A model generated the notes under the pieces. It ran no database searches and had not been told where the DNA came from. It was given only the letters and a program-made list of their open reading frames with translations. From assembly GCA_011799875.1 (NCBI GenBank), contig CM022297.1, positions 523,741,362 through 523,805,361 on the forward strand: a stretch of 64,000 nucleotides of DNA, written 5' to 3'. Below, piece by piece: positions 1 through 10,833 of this stretch. The DNA comes from Thinopyrum elongatum (lineage: Eukaryota > Streptophyta > Magnoliopsida > Poales > Poaceae). How positions within the stretch are numbered: position 1 is the stretch's first letter; each line of letters starts with the position of its first letter. The position numbers and the translations under genes were made by a program.

Positions 1-97
1 AAAATGTTTTAGCTGTTGCGCTTGCACCTCGACTCTAGAATGTATTTTGCTTGTTATGATTTGTACACCATAATGCAATTTTATCTATTTTGGTAAG

Positions 98-222
98 GAT
101 CTGGAGGTGGAGAGCAGTATTTACGTACATATTATGGTTTCTCACCCTATTGGGCGCTGGCACGAGATGGATGTGCCTCATGCAATTCAGATGGCTCTTA
201 TGATCCTAGGTTAGATGTATGA
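98..222 (+). CDS. Possible 3'-terminal exon of an unidentified host gene
   Basis: After an AG at 96-97 an open frame reads through glycine-rich GSGGGEQYL, then YYGFSPYWALARDG, a C-A-S-C pair and a TGA stop at 220-222. The composition (Tyr, Trp, Cys, Gly with no repeats) is protein-like and unlike the flanking AT-rich DNA. The upstream sequence is T-rich, as expected of an intron end, although the base before AG is A rather than pyrimidine. The 41 residues are too few to assign a family. If real, this is the tail of a gene lying left of the window and the following kilobases are its downstream flank. It could also be chance coding potential. Confidence 0.35.
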
Positions 223-291
223 CTTTGCCAAAATTAGATCTTACAAACTGTAGTACTGTATTATTGTATATTTTTTTCCTTTGTTATTTAA

Positions 292-453
292 TACTCCCTC
301 CATTTCTAAATATAAGACCTTTTAGAGATTTCAATATTGACTACATACGAAGCAAAATGAGTGAATCTACACTCTAAAATGCGTCTACATACATCCGTAT
401 GTAGTCCGTATTGAAATTTCTAAAAGATCTTATGTTTAGAAACAGAGGGAGTA
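292..453. mobile_element. Stowaway (Tc1/mariner) MITE with TA target duplication
   Basis: The element at 294-451 begins CTCCCTCCATTTC and ends with the complementary GAAACAGAGGGAG. The inner arms (ataagaccttttagagatttcaat and attgaaatttctaaaagatctta) are also complementary. TA dinucleotides at 292-293 and 452-453 form the target duplication. Length 158 bp, no coding capacity; this is the classic Triticeae Stowaway type, mobilised in trans by mariner-like transposases. Confidence 0.93.
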
Positions 454-860
454 GAAAACTACAATAGGGGTTTCCCCTTCTGTTCATGGGTCAAAAAATA
501 AATTTTGTAGTTTCACATCATAGCTATTATTAGAGGGTAAAAATGATATTTTAGTGTTACTATCAGTGACATTGATGTGGAGAACAGTAGTTTTTGTTGT
601 ATGTTTGATGCACTGCACAATTGATTGCCTCATTTTTTCATTACTTCAATTTATGGTGACAGACATGACATACATTTCATATACTTTGTAAATTTTTGAA
701 TGTGAGTACTCCATGGTGCTCTGTTAAAATACTTAATGTGAACATCTCAAAGCCACTCTTGAAAATCAGTATGAGAGACTCCTATACCTTGTTTTTTTCC
801 TTTTTTTATCAAGCCTTTCCATAGAAACATAGCGACTAGATTGTAACAACTACATCTTTG
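454..860. other. AT-rich non-coding stretch
   Basis: No open frame, repeat or terminal signature was recognised between the Stowaway MITE and the GC-richer segment at 860. If the exon at 98-222 is real, this would be its 3' flank. Confidence 0.5.
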
Positions 861-869
861 TGGCACAGG

Positions 870-1001
870 CAGATTGACGTTGAGGGGGAAGACAAGGCAT
901 GCATGGGTGGAGAGGGAACCGGAGGCCTTGGCAGCGAGGATGGTGTCATCCGCGTACAGATAGACGCTAGAAAAGTGGCCGCACGCTAGAAAAGTGGCCG
1001 C
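870..1001 (-). pseudogene. Short reverse-transcriptase fragment (YADD box) with a 19-bp tandem duplication
   Basis: The minus strand of about 870-960 reads SVYLYADDTILAAKASGSL, which resembles the catalytic Y-A-D-D motif of reverse transcriptases with hydrophobic residues on both sides. Immediately beside it the 19-mer acgctagaaaagtggccgc occurs twice in tandem (964-982 and 983-1001). Only about 30 residues are recognisable, so the parent (LINE or copia) cannot be decided. It is most likely a small relic of an old insertion. Confidence 0.35.
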
Positions 1002-2600
1002 TCAGGGACATCACCTTCGGGATCAGCCACTACATGCGTCTCTAGGATATCGCTAGAACCCAAGTATTTTGATCTGCTGGAATGGTAGCATTGGCATTTG
1101 TACTTGCTCATCATAAAGTGGAAAAACATGTGCCACTTGATATTTCTTACATCATGCTTTAGATTTACTAGGGGTTGGTGGATATGATGGGAGTGATATT
1201 CTCATAAGGAAGTCCAAGGCAAAGATATTTAGCACCCTAAGTAGTATTTCTAATTCTGCATGTACATATTCCATGCTTTTCCACTCGTGCAGGAGAATAA
1301 CTTGGATCACTAAGGATAAGATGCTCTTGGGGTAAATTTCTCCTATGTTCTGGACCAAGAAGATGATATATTTTTTTGCGGCATCAACTTTGTTTCGACC
1401 GACCGCTGAAAGCTTGTTGCTTGGCCGATCTTACTATTGTATGTACAATCTTATCTCCGTATTTTTGTTATTACTTGAATGCTACATAACATCCATGAAC
1501 GGATGCACTTCCAGTAGATTTATGGTCAGCATTAAAGCTAAACTTGGCATATGTCATCTTACTGCTCTGTGGCAACTTCAACTTTGTATTCTTTAGACTA
1601 TAGGTGGATATTTGATCTAATTTGGTGGTCTAGCTCATAGGAAAGTGCAAACAACAAAAATGATATTATAGTACCGTTTCAGTCTTTATGTATGTTAGTT
1701 TTAACTTTTCATGTATTCAGTTTCTTTTTGGTGGCCACATGATCCTTCTGTAACTTGCGGGCGCCACTTCAGCTTTTGTGTACTAACAAAGATATTAAAA
1801 AATTGAGAGACGATGAAAGAATTCATATCGCGGTCGCGACGACACACACAAGCAGAGGAAGGCATAATCCCATCATGGTGTCGTACGCAAGGATGGGGAG
1901 AAGAAGGGCAGATGCTTGCTGTCTAAAACAGTGCAAGCAGTGTATGACTGTTGAAATATGGCAATGATATGTATACAAGTTCAAACAAAAACATGATTTA
2001 ACCCTTATGAAATATGTTCTTGTATGATCGCTAACTGACCGAACAGTCTGTCACGTCTGACATATAGTGAAAGCAAAGCCTGTCGTAGAGCAGAGCGGAG
2101 TTAGCGCTCTTCGACTCAGTTGTTGAATGTGTAGATGTTACCAAATGATGTATGTCTCAGCTTCATTATTCATATTAAAGTGGGGCTTTCATTGAATGTT
2201 GATACAACCCGTGTTTGGAGTATCAATTTGATCGTCAAACTTAATTTTGAAACGGAAGTACTTCACACACGACACAACAGTGCACGACGCTGGCACGATG
2301 GAAAATCCAGCCATTTGCTGTTGTTTTATACTTGCCCATGGACGATGTGATACGCATGTCGTGCAATTATCAGCTGGTAAACGTCGTCCCTGTAGCGGTG
2401 CTCATTTTGAAATGTGTGTGTGCCATGTAAATTAGGATGCACGAGAGCCGTCTTTATTTGACCAAGTTGGATGAAGAAGAGAGGTGTCGCCTCGAAGGTC
2501 AGTCCATTATCCCACCTTTCCCATCATTAATTTGTAGAAGACAGGCACGATGGTAAATATGGTCATCAAGGTCTCGAATACAATCAATTGAATCTTTTAT
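1002..2600. other. Low-copy-looking non-coding DNA
   Basis: Only short open frames without recognisable domains occur here. I saw no terminal repeats, tandem arrays or RNA gene signature. Confidence 0.45.
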
Positions 2601-2689
2601 TAGCAAGTATATAATCTGATATTTGGAGCCACATGCGACATATTGTGAATTAAAGTATATTTTTTATTTAATAATATTTTTTACTTAAG

Positions 2690-2733
2690 TTTATTGTTCC
2701 GTGGGCCCGTGGCAATGCCGGGCATTTAACTAG
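2690..2733 (+). mobile_element. Helitron-like 3' terminus
   Basis: The segment has a short GC stem (gcccg / cgggc around tggcaatgc, 2704-2722) followed about 8 bp later by CTAG at 2730-2733 and a T. A 3' hairpin, CTRR end and following T is the Helitron signature, and a similar hairpin-plus-CTAGT end is common in grass Helitrons. The 5' TC end was not located, so the element length is unknown. Confidence 0.4.
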
Positions 2734-2975
2734 TACATAGCTAGAGATAGAGAGTGTGTATTGTTGCTCCATGCAGTACTATAGCATGGGTTGAAAAGCG
2801 CCATAGTTAGTTAACTGTGCCATGTACTAATTACCTATAGTTAGTTTGCTGTCATGCCATCCTTTTGTGTTTGTCGGTAGATGGGTGAAGCCGTGGAGTG
2901 GCGTAGATAGACTGAACTGAACATGCTTAGAAGAAGGTAGGCGCTGACGTTTCATTCACATGGCATTCAGACAAA

Positions 2976-3236
2976 ATTTTGGGGCTATATACATTGATAT
3001 AGCTCACAGGTGGAGACACTGGTTTGATAGTGACCACACGAACATAAAGATGACAAGACGATAAGGGATTAGATATCGATCTGGGATCTGGTTTGCTTGG
3101 CTCAATTTTGGGGCTATATACATTTGATATAGTTCACAGGTGGAGACGCTTGTTATAGGTAGTGACCGCACGAACATAAAGATGACAAGACGATAAGGGA
3201 ACTAGCTAGATTAGATATCGAATCTGGCTAGCTTAT
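2976..3236. repeat. 129-bp tandem duplication, two diverged copies
   Basis: The string attttggggctatatacat occurs at 2976 and 3105. It is followed in both copies by tagwtcacaggtggagac, a variable gap and gaacataaagatgacaag. The period is 129 bp. No coding capacity was seen. Confidence 0.85.
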
Positions 3237-3426
3237 AGTTAGCTCCGTTCCAAGATGAAATGGTTGGTCCAATGGATCAATCATGCACGCATCCAATCCA
3301 AGGCTGTGTATGTATGTATGTTTGGCCACGCACAAAGTAGGCGTAGGCACGTCGTCGTCCACATTCATTCATTCATCGTTAGACATAAACTGATTCCGGA
3401 AGAGAAGAATTAAGGTCGAGACAATT

Positions 3427-3502
3427 AGGTGCCAACCTTTTTGCAATAAAAATGGAGACGGGGAAACCCCTTTGTTTCAAAAAAAAAAAAAAGGTGCCAA
3501 CC
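3427..3502 (+). mobile_element. Tiny 5'-truncated retroposon with poly(A) tail and 11-bp target duplication
   Basis: An insert of about 54 bp (3438-3491) ends in gtttc followed by 14 A residues. It is flanked by identical 11-mers aggtgccaacc at 3427-3437 and 3492-3502. Flanking duplication plus a 3' poly(A) tail is the mark of LINE-driven target-primed insertion. Only the 3' end was copied, so LINE or SINE origin is undecided. Confidence 0.7.
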
Positions 3503-5075
3503 GAGTGAACGGTCCCAGCTGATGCTCAAATTTAATCCTAACCCAACTAACCATCCAAACTCTATACGCATATGTACATGTGCGTGCATGCATGCATGGG
3601 GAAAAATATATGTGAAATCAGAAGGATAATCTAATCCGCCCGGACGACATATGACCCAAACTGGCAACCAACACCGTTCGAACCGCATGTGCGGGTGACG
3701 GGATGACATGCGTGACATAAGCCATTTTACCCACGATCTGATGCTTGAATAATGCTATGGAAGCTCAATATAAATTAACAATACTCATCCTGAGAGGTTA
3801 ACGTCGTGGGGCATGATAGCGAAATTGTTTGTTTGTTTTATTTGGACATGCATGCATGATGAATTGGAGAGGACGGGCTAGCTACAATTTGAGTGGGCAC
3901 ACACAGCACACGACACACCAGCTGTTAGTTAACTAACCAACACACACAGAGAGGTTCAGAGATAGACATGGGCGGTAGCTAAAGCACACACGATGACATG
4001 AGAATGCATGTGCTACAGGAGTTTGCTAACTAGCTTGTGGTGTTGGCCGCCTGGCCAGAGCTAGCTTAGCGGTAATGATTGAGAAGGGCAGGCAATCATG
4101 TGTGCCGGCCAATGAGATCGCCCACTGCTTGCTCTCTCGTTCTTTTGTCATCCATTATGCAAAAAGGGTTAACGGCTAGTGATGGTACGTCTCGTCCAGA
4201 GTTTCAGTCCGTCACGAGGACTGCCGGTAAAAATGCATGCATGCATGCATGGCCAGGTTGCTTTGCTTTCTTCCGTCGCTCATGGCCGGCCACGACGCCG
4301 CCACCGGCCCGCTCTATCTAATTTAGGGCATTTCCAAGAGCTTTCATTCATCAAATGACGTTATCTATTTGTTCCCGGGCCTACTTGTCCGGATACCCAA
4401 CGGTGTTCCTAAATTGTCCCAACATTCAAACATAGTCATACTCATACAAGCTAGCAACATTCCAACAAAGCAAACATACCTTAATTCAAACTACATTTAA
4501 ATATAACTGAACTAATGGACGCCCACGAACCCGAAGTGGAGGCCAAGCTCGAAGGAGGTGGGGCGGCCAACCCACTCGTCGTTGCTGTCTAACCCGTTCC
4601 TAGTCGTCATCATCTGGGCAACATCTGAAATTGGCTGTGGATGCGCTTTCTCAGAGGAGGGCTACTGCCTTGGTGGTGCGTCGTGCTCGGAGGCCACGAT
4701 ACCCTTCTCCAGCGCGACGTTGCTCTCCTCGGTGGTCTGGGACCGGTTGAGGGCCCATTGAACCCCGAGCTCCTCGTTCTCAAGGATATCTCCTGGCGGC
4801 ACCGGCTAGGATGTCGGGTCATGGAGGGGATAAAAGGGGGTTGTAGATGGGGGTAGGTTCTTGAGTCGACTTGGCGGACAATGCGGGCGTCCGCTTCTTT
4901 TTCTTTTTTGCCGAAGAAACGTTCAATCTATTCATCATTTGGTATGACAGTACAAAGGACGTCGGAAGTAACAAAAATTACAACATGGTCCATAGACAAC
5001 CTAGCAACAAGTACCACCACTCGTGTGAGCCGCGTGTTCATTTGACATCAAACCGGATGAGTTTCAGTAAGGACC
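3503..5075. other. Mostly non-coding DNA with CATGCATG motifs
   Basis: RY-type CATGCATG strings are frequent (for example near 3585, 3850 and 4232-4252). The stretch at 4880-5030 (a T-rich run, then ttcaatctattcatc) resembles, from memory, the 3' end of a common Triticeae repeat in reverse. No supported gene was found. Confidence 0.4.
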
Positions 5076-5313
5076 ATGATAAGTGCCACACGTTAGGTAT
5101 GAACACATGGCAACTTCGAACATTTTCGATGGCAAGTTTAGTGACACGAGTATGACAACTTTAGTTGCCAAGCATGACAACTTTCGTGCATCAGTTATTT
5201 TTGACATAAACTTACCGTGTGTCACTGAAATTTGTCACCCTTGCGTGACTGCAATTGCCAACGAAAAGCATCAGGTCCGGAGTGCCACGCACCTGGCGTG
5301 TGGCACTTGTCAT
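5076..5313. mobile_element. Small inverted-repeat (MITE-like) element
   Basis: The left end atgataagtgccacacg...aggt (5076-5098) matches the reverse complement of the right end (acctggcgtgtggcacttgtcat, 5291-5313) over about 22 bp with few mismatches. The interior is non-coding and rich in 'tggcaact' and 'atgacaac'. I could not identify a convincing target duplication, so the superfamily is open. Confidence 0.45.
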
Positions 5314-5524
5314 TTGGTTCAATAATTCGGACTGTCAGCCCAGAGTAGGGGTGTCTGTTGGGGGCTCTTTTTTATTCCGTCAAGTAGGTAGGAAACAAGG
5401 AAGTCCGTTGGAGATGTGGCACACGCATTCATGTGTTCATCCCCATCGGATAAAAAAGCAACAGACATACACTTAGTGAATTGCTGCAAAATTTACAATT
5501 TATTTTTACACAACGTCGTTTGAA

Positions 5525-5595
5525 TACACTCCTCTCTCAGAATATAAGAATTTTTTGCTAGACCAAAAATGTCTTATATTTTGCGACAGGGAGTA
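5525..5595. mobile_element. Short Stowaway MITE
   Basis: Complementary arms (cctctctcagaatataagaa and cttatattttgcgacaggga) enclose a tiny loop (gctagacc). TA occurs on both sides (5525-5526, 5594-5595). About 67 bp; this is the short, degenerate Thalos-like type. Confidence 0.75.
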
Positions 5596-7177
5596 TTTTT
5601 TTTACAGTTTAGCTACATGTCAGTCAGCTGAATTTCGAATTCGGGCCAGTCGATTTTGAATGAAGAAAGGAGAAGGAAGGAGAAGGAAGGGGCTCACCGT
5701 CATCACCCCATTACCTATCTTAGAGTTTAGGGTGGGGACGGTGGTGGACGGGGGCGGTGGTGGGGCTTCGCCGGAGAAAAAACCGGCCATCCCCGAGGCT
5801 AGAAGGATGGCCGAGGGCGGCAGCAGAATGGCGGTGGGAGGAGGTTTAGGGGAGAGTGGGGCGGCGAGGCAGCGCCGGAGCGTCGCCGGCCGCGGGCGAT
5901 GGTTGCCGGCGGTTCGGCCGGTGGTCCGTGGGGGAAGTTGAGCGAGATAGATCGTGCATGAGGAAGAACTGCGCGAGGTTGAAGATGAAGGCTGGGCATT
6001 AGATTTTGATCCAACGGTTGAGATCGAAAGATAGAATCAACTAACCCGTTCAAAAAATTCAGTCGACTGTGTTGTAGCCGCTCTCATTTTTTGTAATAAG
6101 AAACTATGGCAGATCCGACATGTTGCATTGCGTGGGGCCATGCATGCATGCCCACGGTGGCCGGTGCTTTCCCCGTTGCCGTTGCCGCTCGACATGCATG
6201 CACGGCCGGCCACACCCGCAGCCTCAACGCTCCCTGCCCGCCGCTGCTTTTCTGGCATGTACGATGATGGCATATGAATACAGATGCGTCATAACAAAAA
6301 GTAGTTTGAAATATTTACGTATATTTTTTTCTCTTCAATGCAAGCTATCACTAGTAGGGCTCATTAAGAAAAAAAAAATAAAGACTCTACTACACATGCA
6401 TCTCTACTTTTCACTCAAACATTTTAAGCTTTTGACACTGAACCACACTTTTTCTGTCTAAGCACCCGCCTCCTGCAGAGGATTCCGCTTCTCTATCCGA
6501 ACCTACTTTACCTGCTATCCGATCCTACATGGCATACCAGACATCACCCTGAGGCTATGCATTGGACATGCCCTGGCAGACATCTGTACTGGCACAGGCA
6601 TACGTACACTCGTGCCAACCTTTTTCGTTCGTGCCGGCCGGGCTGACTCCTTGTTGGATCGCTGTCAGCCGGTCAGTGTCAGTCACTCTGTCGCTTAACT
6701 CGCACGAGGTTTGCCGTGCAAGCCACATTCGATCGATCGTATCCTGTCGGCCCGTACAAACATACGGTCGTTTCCACGACGGCTAGCTAGCTTGCACCGG
6801 ACATACGTGGCGAAAGAATCCATCGATCGTAATGGACCATGTGCGAGAACAACGAGGGTATTAAACGCGGCCGTGTACGTACGGTGTCTCTGTCCATCTC
6901 CGGTCGACGGCAACGCCGTATCGGCCGGCCGGCGACGACGTGACGTATTTAATAATAAGCGTGCATCAAGTCTTGCTTAATTGCTTTTGGGTTGGTCCTG
7001 GGATTAAGGGACGTCCTTTGATTAGGCGTAACGTTCGGCAAATGATCAAGGAGGTCACATGAATGATGTGAATTTCGTCCGGTGGTTATATGGTCGGTGG
7101 GTGGCACGCTCATGCGATTTGTGTTACGCAAACGATGGGTTTTTGTAGTTGACTACATTACGTAGGGGTGATGCCTC
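5596..7177. other. Intergenic DNA left of the MULE, locally GC-rich
   Basis: GC-rich, CG-containing sequence lies at 5700-5940 and 6540-6960, with several CATGCATG and CGATCGAT motifs. Open frames here overlap on both strands and show no domain. It may be gene-flanking DNA, but no gene is supported. Confidence 0.4.
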
Positions 7178-7260
7178 TTCCAAATGGATTTTTTTTCAAA
7201 ACTATCACTTTAATTATAGCAATTTCGGAAACTATAGCACACAATGGCAAAAAATCAAAA

Positions 7261-7411
7261 GTATGACCTCGTCGGCCTCGTGTTGGCCGAAGAGTGGGGT
7301 TTCGGCCAGGGTTTGGCCGAAAAGGGGTTTTCGGCCATGCATGGGCGGAAAAGATGCCTACCTGGGCCGAAAAGTCCTTTTTGATCAGCGGTAGGCCGAA
7401 AAGTTCTTTTT
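7261..7411. repeat. GGCCGAAA motif array, left MULE end
   Basis: The motif ggccgaa(a) or its complement ttcggcc recurs roughly every 15-25 bp (for example near 7299, 7316, 7330, 7341, 7368, 7393). It continues beyond the copia insertion at 19192-19280 and is mirrored at 26905-27128 in the right end. Regularly spaced short motifs just inside the TIR are typical of transposase-binding sites; that role is inferred. Confidence 0.7.
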
Positions 7412-7423
7412 GGTCACCAGTAG

Positions 7424-9527
7424 TGTAGGAGATATACCCTAGAGGCAGTAATAACAGTTATTTTGTATCTCCATGTTTGTAATGAATGTTTATGTTCCAT
7501 GCTAAAACTGCTATGATTCTCAAGTCTGCAATAACACCAGGCTCGGAGTGAAACTCATATGCACGTGTGGTATAATAAACGGTAAAATGTATTTCTGGTC
7601 TTGCCTCTAAGACTGGCTCAAGTATTGCATGATGATCCTGTTTTCCTGATCATGGGCATGGATGTGCTGGCAATTTTGAGGGCACAATGTTAGTAGAACA
7701 CTTGTGTTGAAACGACCCAGATTGATGTTATGCTATGAGATACATTCGTCACAAGTTTATGGTTAATATCACAGAGATAGTTAATGTTTGCATAATTCCT
7801 TAGACCATGAGAGTATCGAGTTCCTTCGTACTTGCTTCGTGAACTTTGGGGTTTGTTAAACGTCATCCGTAAATGGGTGGCTATTACGGCGATTTACGGG
7901 TTCACGGAAAAGTATGGCAAGTAACGAGATATCTCAAGATTGGGATTTGCTCCTTCGACGATGGAGAGATATACTCGGGCCCTCTCGGTGTAATGGTATC
8001 CATCATCGTCTGGCCAGACACATTGTGATTTGATCACTGGGATGCCGGAACATGGAAACGAGAAAAGAGAACAAAACCGGTAACGAGGTAACTTGCATAG
8101 TGGACAAATTTGTTGATCCACGGGGATGCAATATAACTCACCTCGGGTGTTTGTAACATATCGCGAAGCAACATGAATAGCACACAGCAACTGGAGGTTC
8201 ACTCGAATATTCATTCGTGTGGGTATAGGGGTCAATATGGGTGTCCACGTCTCCGATGTTGATCATTGATCGGAAGAGGTTCCGGGTCATGTTTATACTT
8301 CACCGAACCTATAGAGTCACACACTTAAGGGTCATTTATCTGCTGAATACTAGACAGGGAGTCTGAGAGAAAATCACCGAAAAAGTTTCGGACACCGAAA
8401 AAGTTCCGCAGCGAGAACACCGGATGAGTTTCGGTGAAACTGAAAAGTTGTTTCGGGGTATTCCATTAAGTCAAATTGGTTTCGGGACGCCCCTGATAAT
8501 TCTTGGAGGGTGCCAGAATTATTCTGAAAACTTTCTGGAATTTTCGGGAATGAAAACCGGAAATGTTTCGGAGCTGCCGGAACCACTTCAGATGCTTTTC
8601 GCAGATGAAAATCACTAATCTGGAATTGTTCCAGAACGCGTTGAAAATTATTTTAGTGGGTACTGGAATTGTTCTAAGGCCACATAAATATTTTCAGTTC
8701 GAACAGACGCTGAAAAATGTCGTCGTGAATAGTGAAAGTGTTTTTTGGGATATTTTTGGAGAGCCACCTTTTTGGACTTTTCAAAGCTTCTAGAAGGGAA
8801 AGGCTTGCAAGGGAAGGAACCCCATTTGGGGGGGCCCCCAAGGGGTGGCCGGCCACATGTGGTGGAGCTCCATGGAGCTCCACATGGCCTCCCATTATGA
8901 CCTAAATGCCCATGGGGTGTGACCTAATGCATGGGTTTTTGGTAATTTTTTGAGGCACACTACCCCTTGGCTTTCCTATAAATAGAGGAGGTGAGGGCTG
9001 CCATCTCGTCATCCCTTGCTCTCATACATATGCTATGCTTTGCTAGCTCTCTCTCTCCCTCCCACGAAAAGATTTTTTCGTAGAGCCGAAAGACTGTCTG
9101 GGTTCCGGCAGGAACTAGTTCTGGACGGCGAAGCCCTGCCGGATAGCTGACACCGTATGTGTGCAACCCCGTAGAGAGGTCGTAGTTTTGATCCTTTTTG
9201 CCCGAGGGGCTGTTCGAGTGCCCTCCCGAAGGGCTTTCCGAGTCTCCGTTCGAGTTTCGAGGGTCCTCCCGAAGGGCTGTCCGCGACATCGTCCGGGGGA
9301 CTGTCCCACCGCCTCCCGAAGGGCTGTCCGGCGAGGGAGTACATCCTCGCGGTTGGGAGGTTGTAAATACTAGCTGCGGGGATCTGCAAAGACGATCTAC
9401 ACCGACTCTTCTTCCGCTGCGCTTTGAGTCGGTACGGATCAGATCAAACCTTGTATGCAGTCTCCATAGTGGTCCTGGGCGTGCTCGCTATACCGAAATT
9501 TTTTATTTTCTGTCGCGTTCCCCTACA
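7424..9527 (+). repeat. 5' LTR of copia element
   Basis: 2,104 bp, begins TGTAGGAGATAT and ends CCCCTACA. The probable RNA polymerase II start is marked by TATAAATAG at 8977-8985. Downstream, the module cctcccgaagggctgtcc is repeated with spacing between about 9190 and 9330. It is closely similar to the right LTR at 17086, more so than to the solo LTR at 10834. Confidence 0.95.
8977..8985 (+). promoter_or_regulatory. TATA box of copia 5' LTR
   Basis: TATAAATAG sits in the LTR after a C/A-rich stretch. The same box is present at 12411-12419 in the solo LTR and 18639-18647 in the 3' LTR, as expected for the U3 promoter of a copia element. Confidence 0.75.
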
Positions 9528-10833
9528 GTGGCATCAAGAGCCGTGCTATGCGTAGATGCAGGTTACGATCTAGAATACATGGAGATGTATGAGTATTGCA
9601 TAATATAATTTTGGAGTAGATGAGATCTATTGCTGAAAATTATTTATGCGGGTGGCAGATGAAATCTGTTACCCGATGTTCTTGTTGCTTCCCTAGAATT
9701 TGCGTATTTCTGATCCTGAAACGGCATGGTGGAATTTCAAAAAGTTCTGGCAATCCGCGATCCTGATTGATCGACGAAGTGCTATCAGTTCTTTGGGTTC
9801 CACCATAGTTAAAGGAAAGATGAAATTTCACAGATGAAAGGGCAATGCAGATATGATCTGCACGGGGGTCATGCGTTTGACGAAGTTTAGTATGGGACTC
9901 GAGATTTTATTATCTCGTGTTTCATACACCCTGGAAAGTTAATCTAGCGACTTGAATAATCATACTTGATGATGAACGTTGGTAGCTGCGGTTTGAGTCA
10001 AAACCTTAGAAGCCACGTAAAATAAAATTTTGCACAAACCGATTAGAGGCGTCTAACTTGGTTTTGCAGGATGGTGTGCATGTGATGCAGTATAGCAAGT
10101 CTCATATTAATTCGATTATGTATGAGATGACTATATGATGTAATTAACATGACCTACGTGTCATGATTCGGCATGATGACTGGAGCCATATGATTGCACT
10201 TTAATGACCTGCGTGTCAACCTTAAGTAATGCATTTATTTTATCCGCTATGGAGATAGCGATATTATCTGTTGCATCGACAAGGTGGTGGCAATCTTCGC
10301 GAAGGTGAACACCGACGCAAATGCCGAAGACGAAGAATTGAAAGACTTCTCCGTCAGAAAGGGCTATACCATATCATGCTAATTATGAATTGCATGAGAT
10401 GTTTATCCCTCTTGATGCACTCTTCTTGATTGCGCGGTAGTCGCTTTTTATTAGGGTGATCTCTCACAAAAATATCAAGTAGTTAGTGTTCTCCCAAGTG
10501 TAGCACCGTCACGGCACCTAACTTTTCGGGGTGCGCCACGTCCACATGGGTACGAACGATTAGAGATGTGTGAGGCGGGTGAGGTCAGACCTCGCAGCAA
10601 GATCACTTGGTTGTCTTGACGTTCTGGCTTGATCGTCCTGACCTCGGAACACACCCATCGAAAGATGAATAAGAGTCACATGGAGATGTGATCGGCAAGT
10701 TTGCCTACCGATTGAAATTCTCGTCATGAGTGATGTCCACATCAATGGCGTTGAATTGAAATGTGGGTCTTGTATCACTCATAATCAATTTTGAGAGATA
10801 TTGACTTGAGTGGGAGCGCACTTTAGAATAAAA
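9528..10833 (+). other. Copia internal leader between PBS and solo LTR
   Basis: The primer-binding site at 9529-9542 is followed by a 1.3-kb untranslated leader without a long open frame. The leader resumes after the solo LTR at 13017 and ends with a short T-rich run and AG just before the gag start. Confidence 0.7.

Noticed and set aside
4324..4900. Possible PIF/Harbinger-like element starting gggcatttccaag
   Set aside because: No matching inverted right end or target duplication was found.
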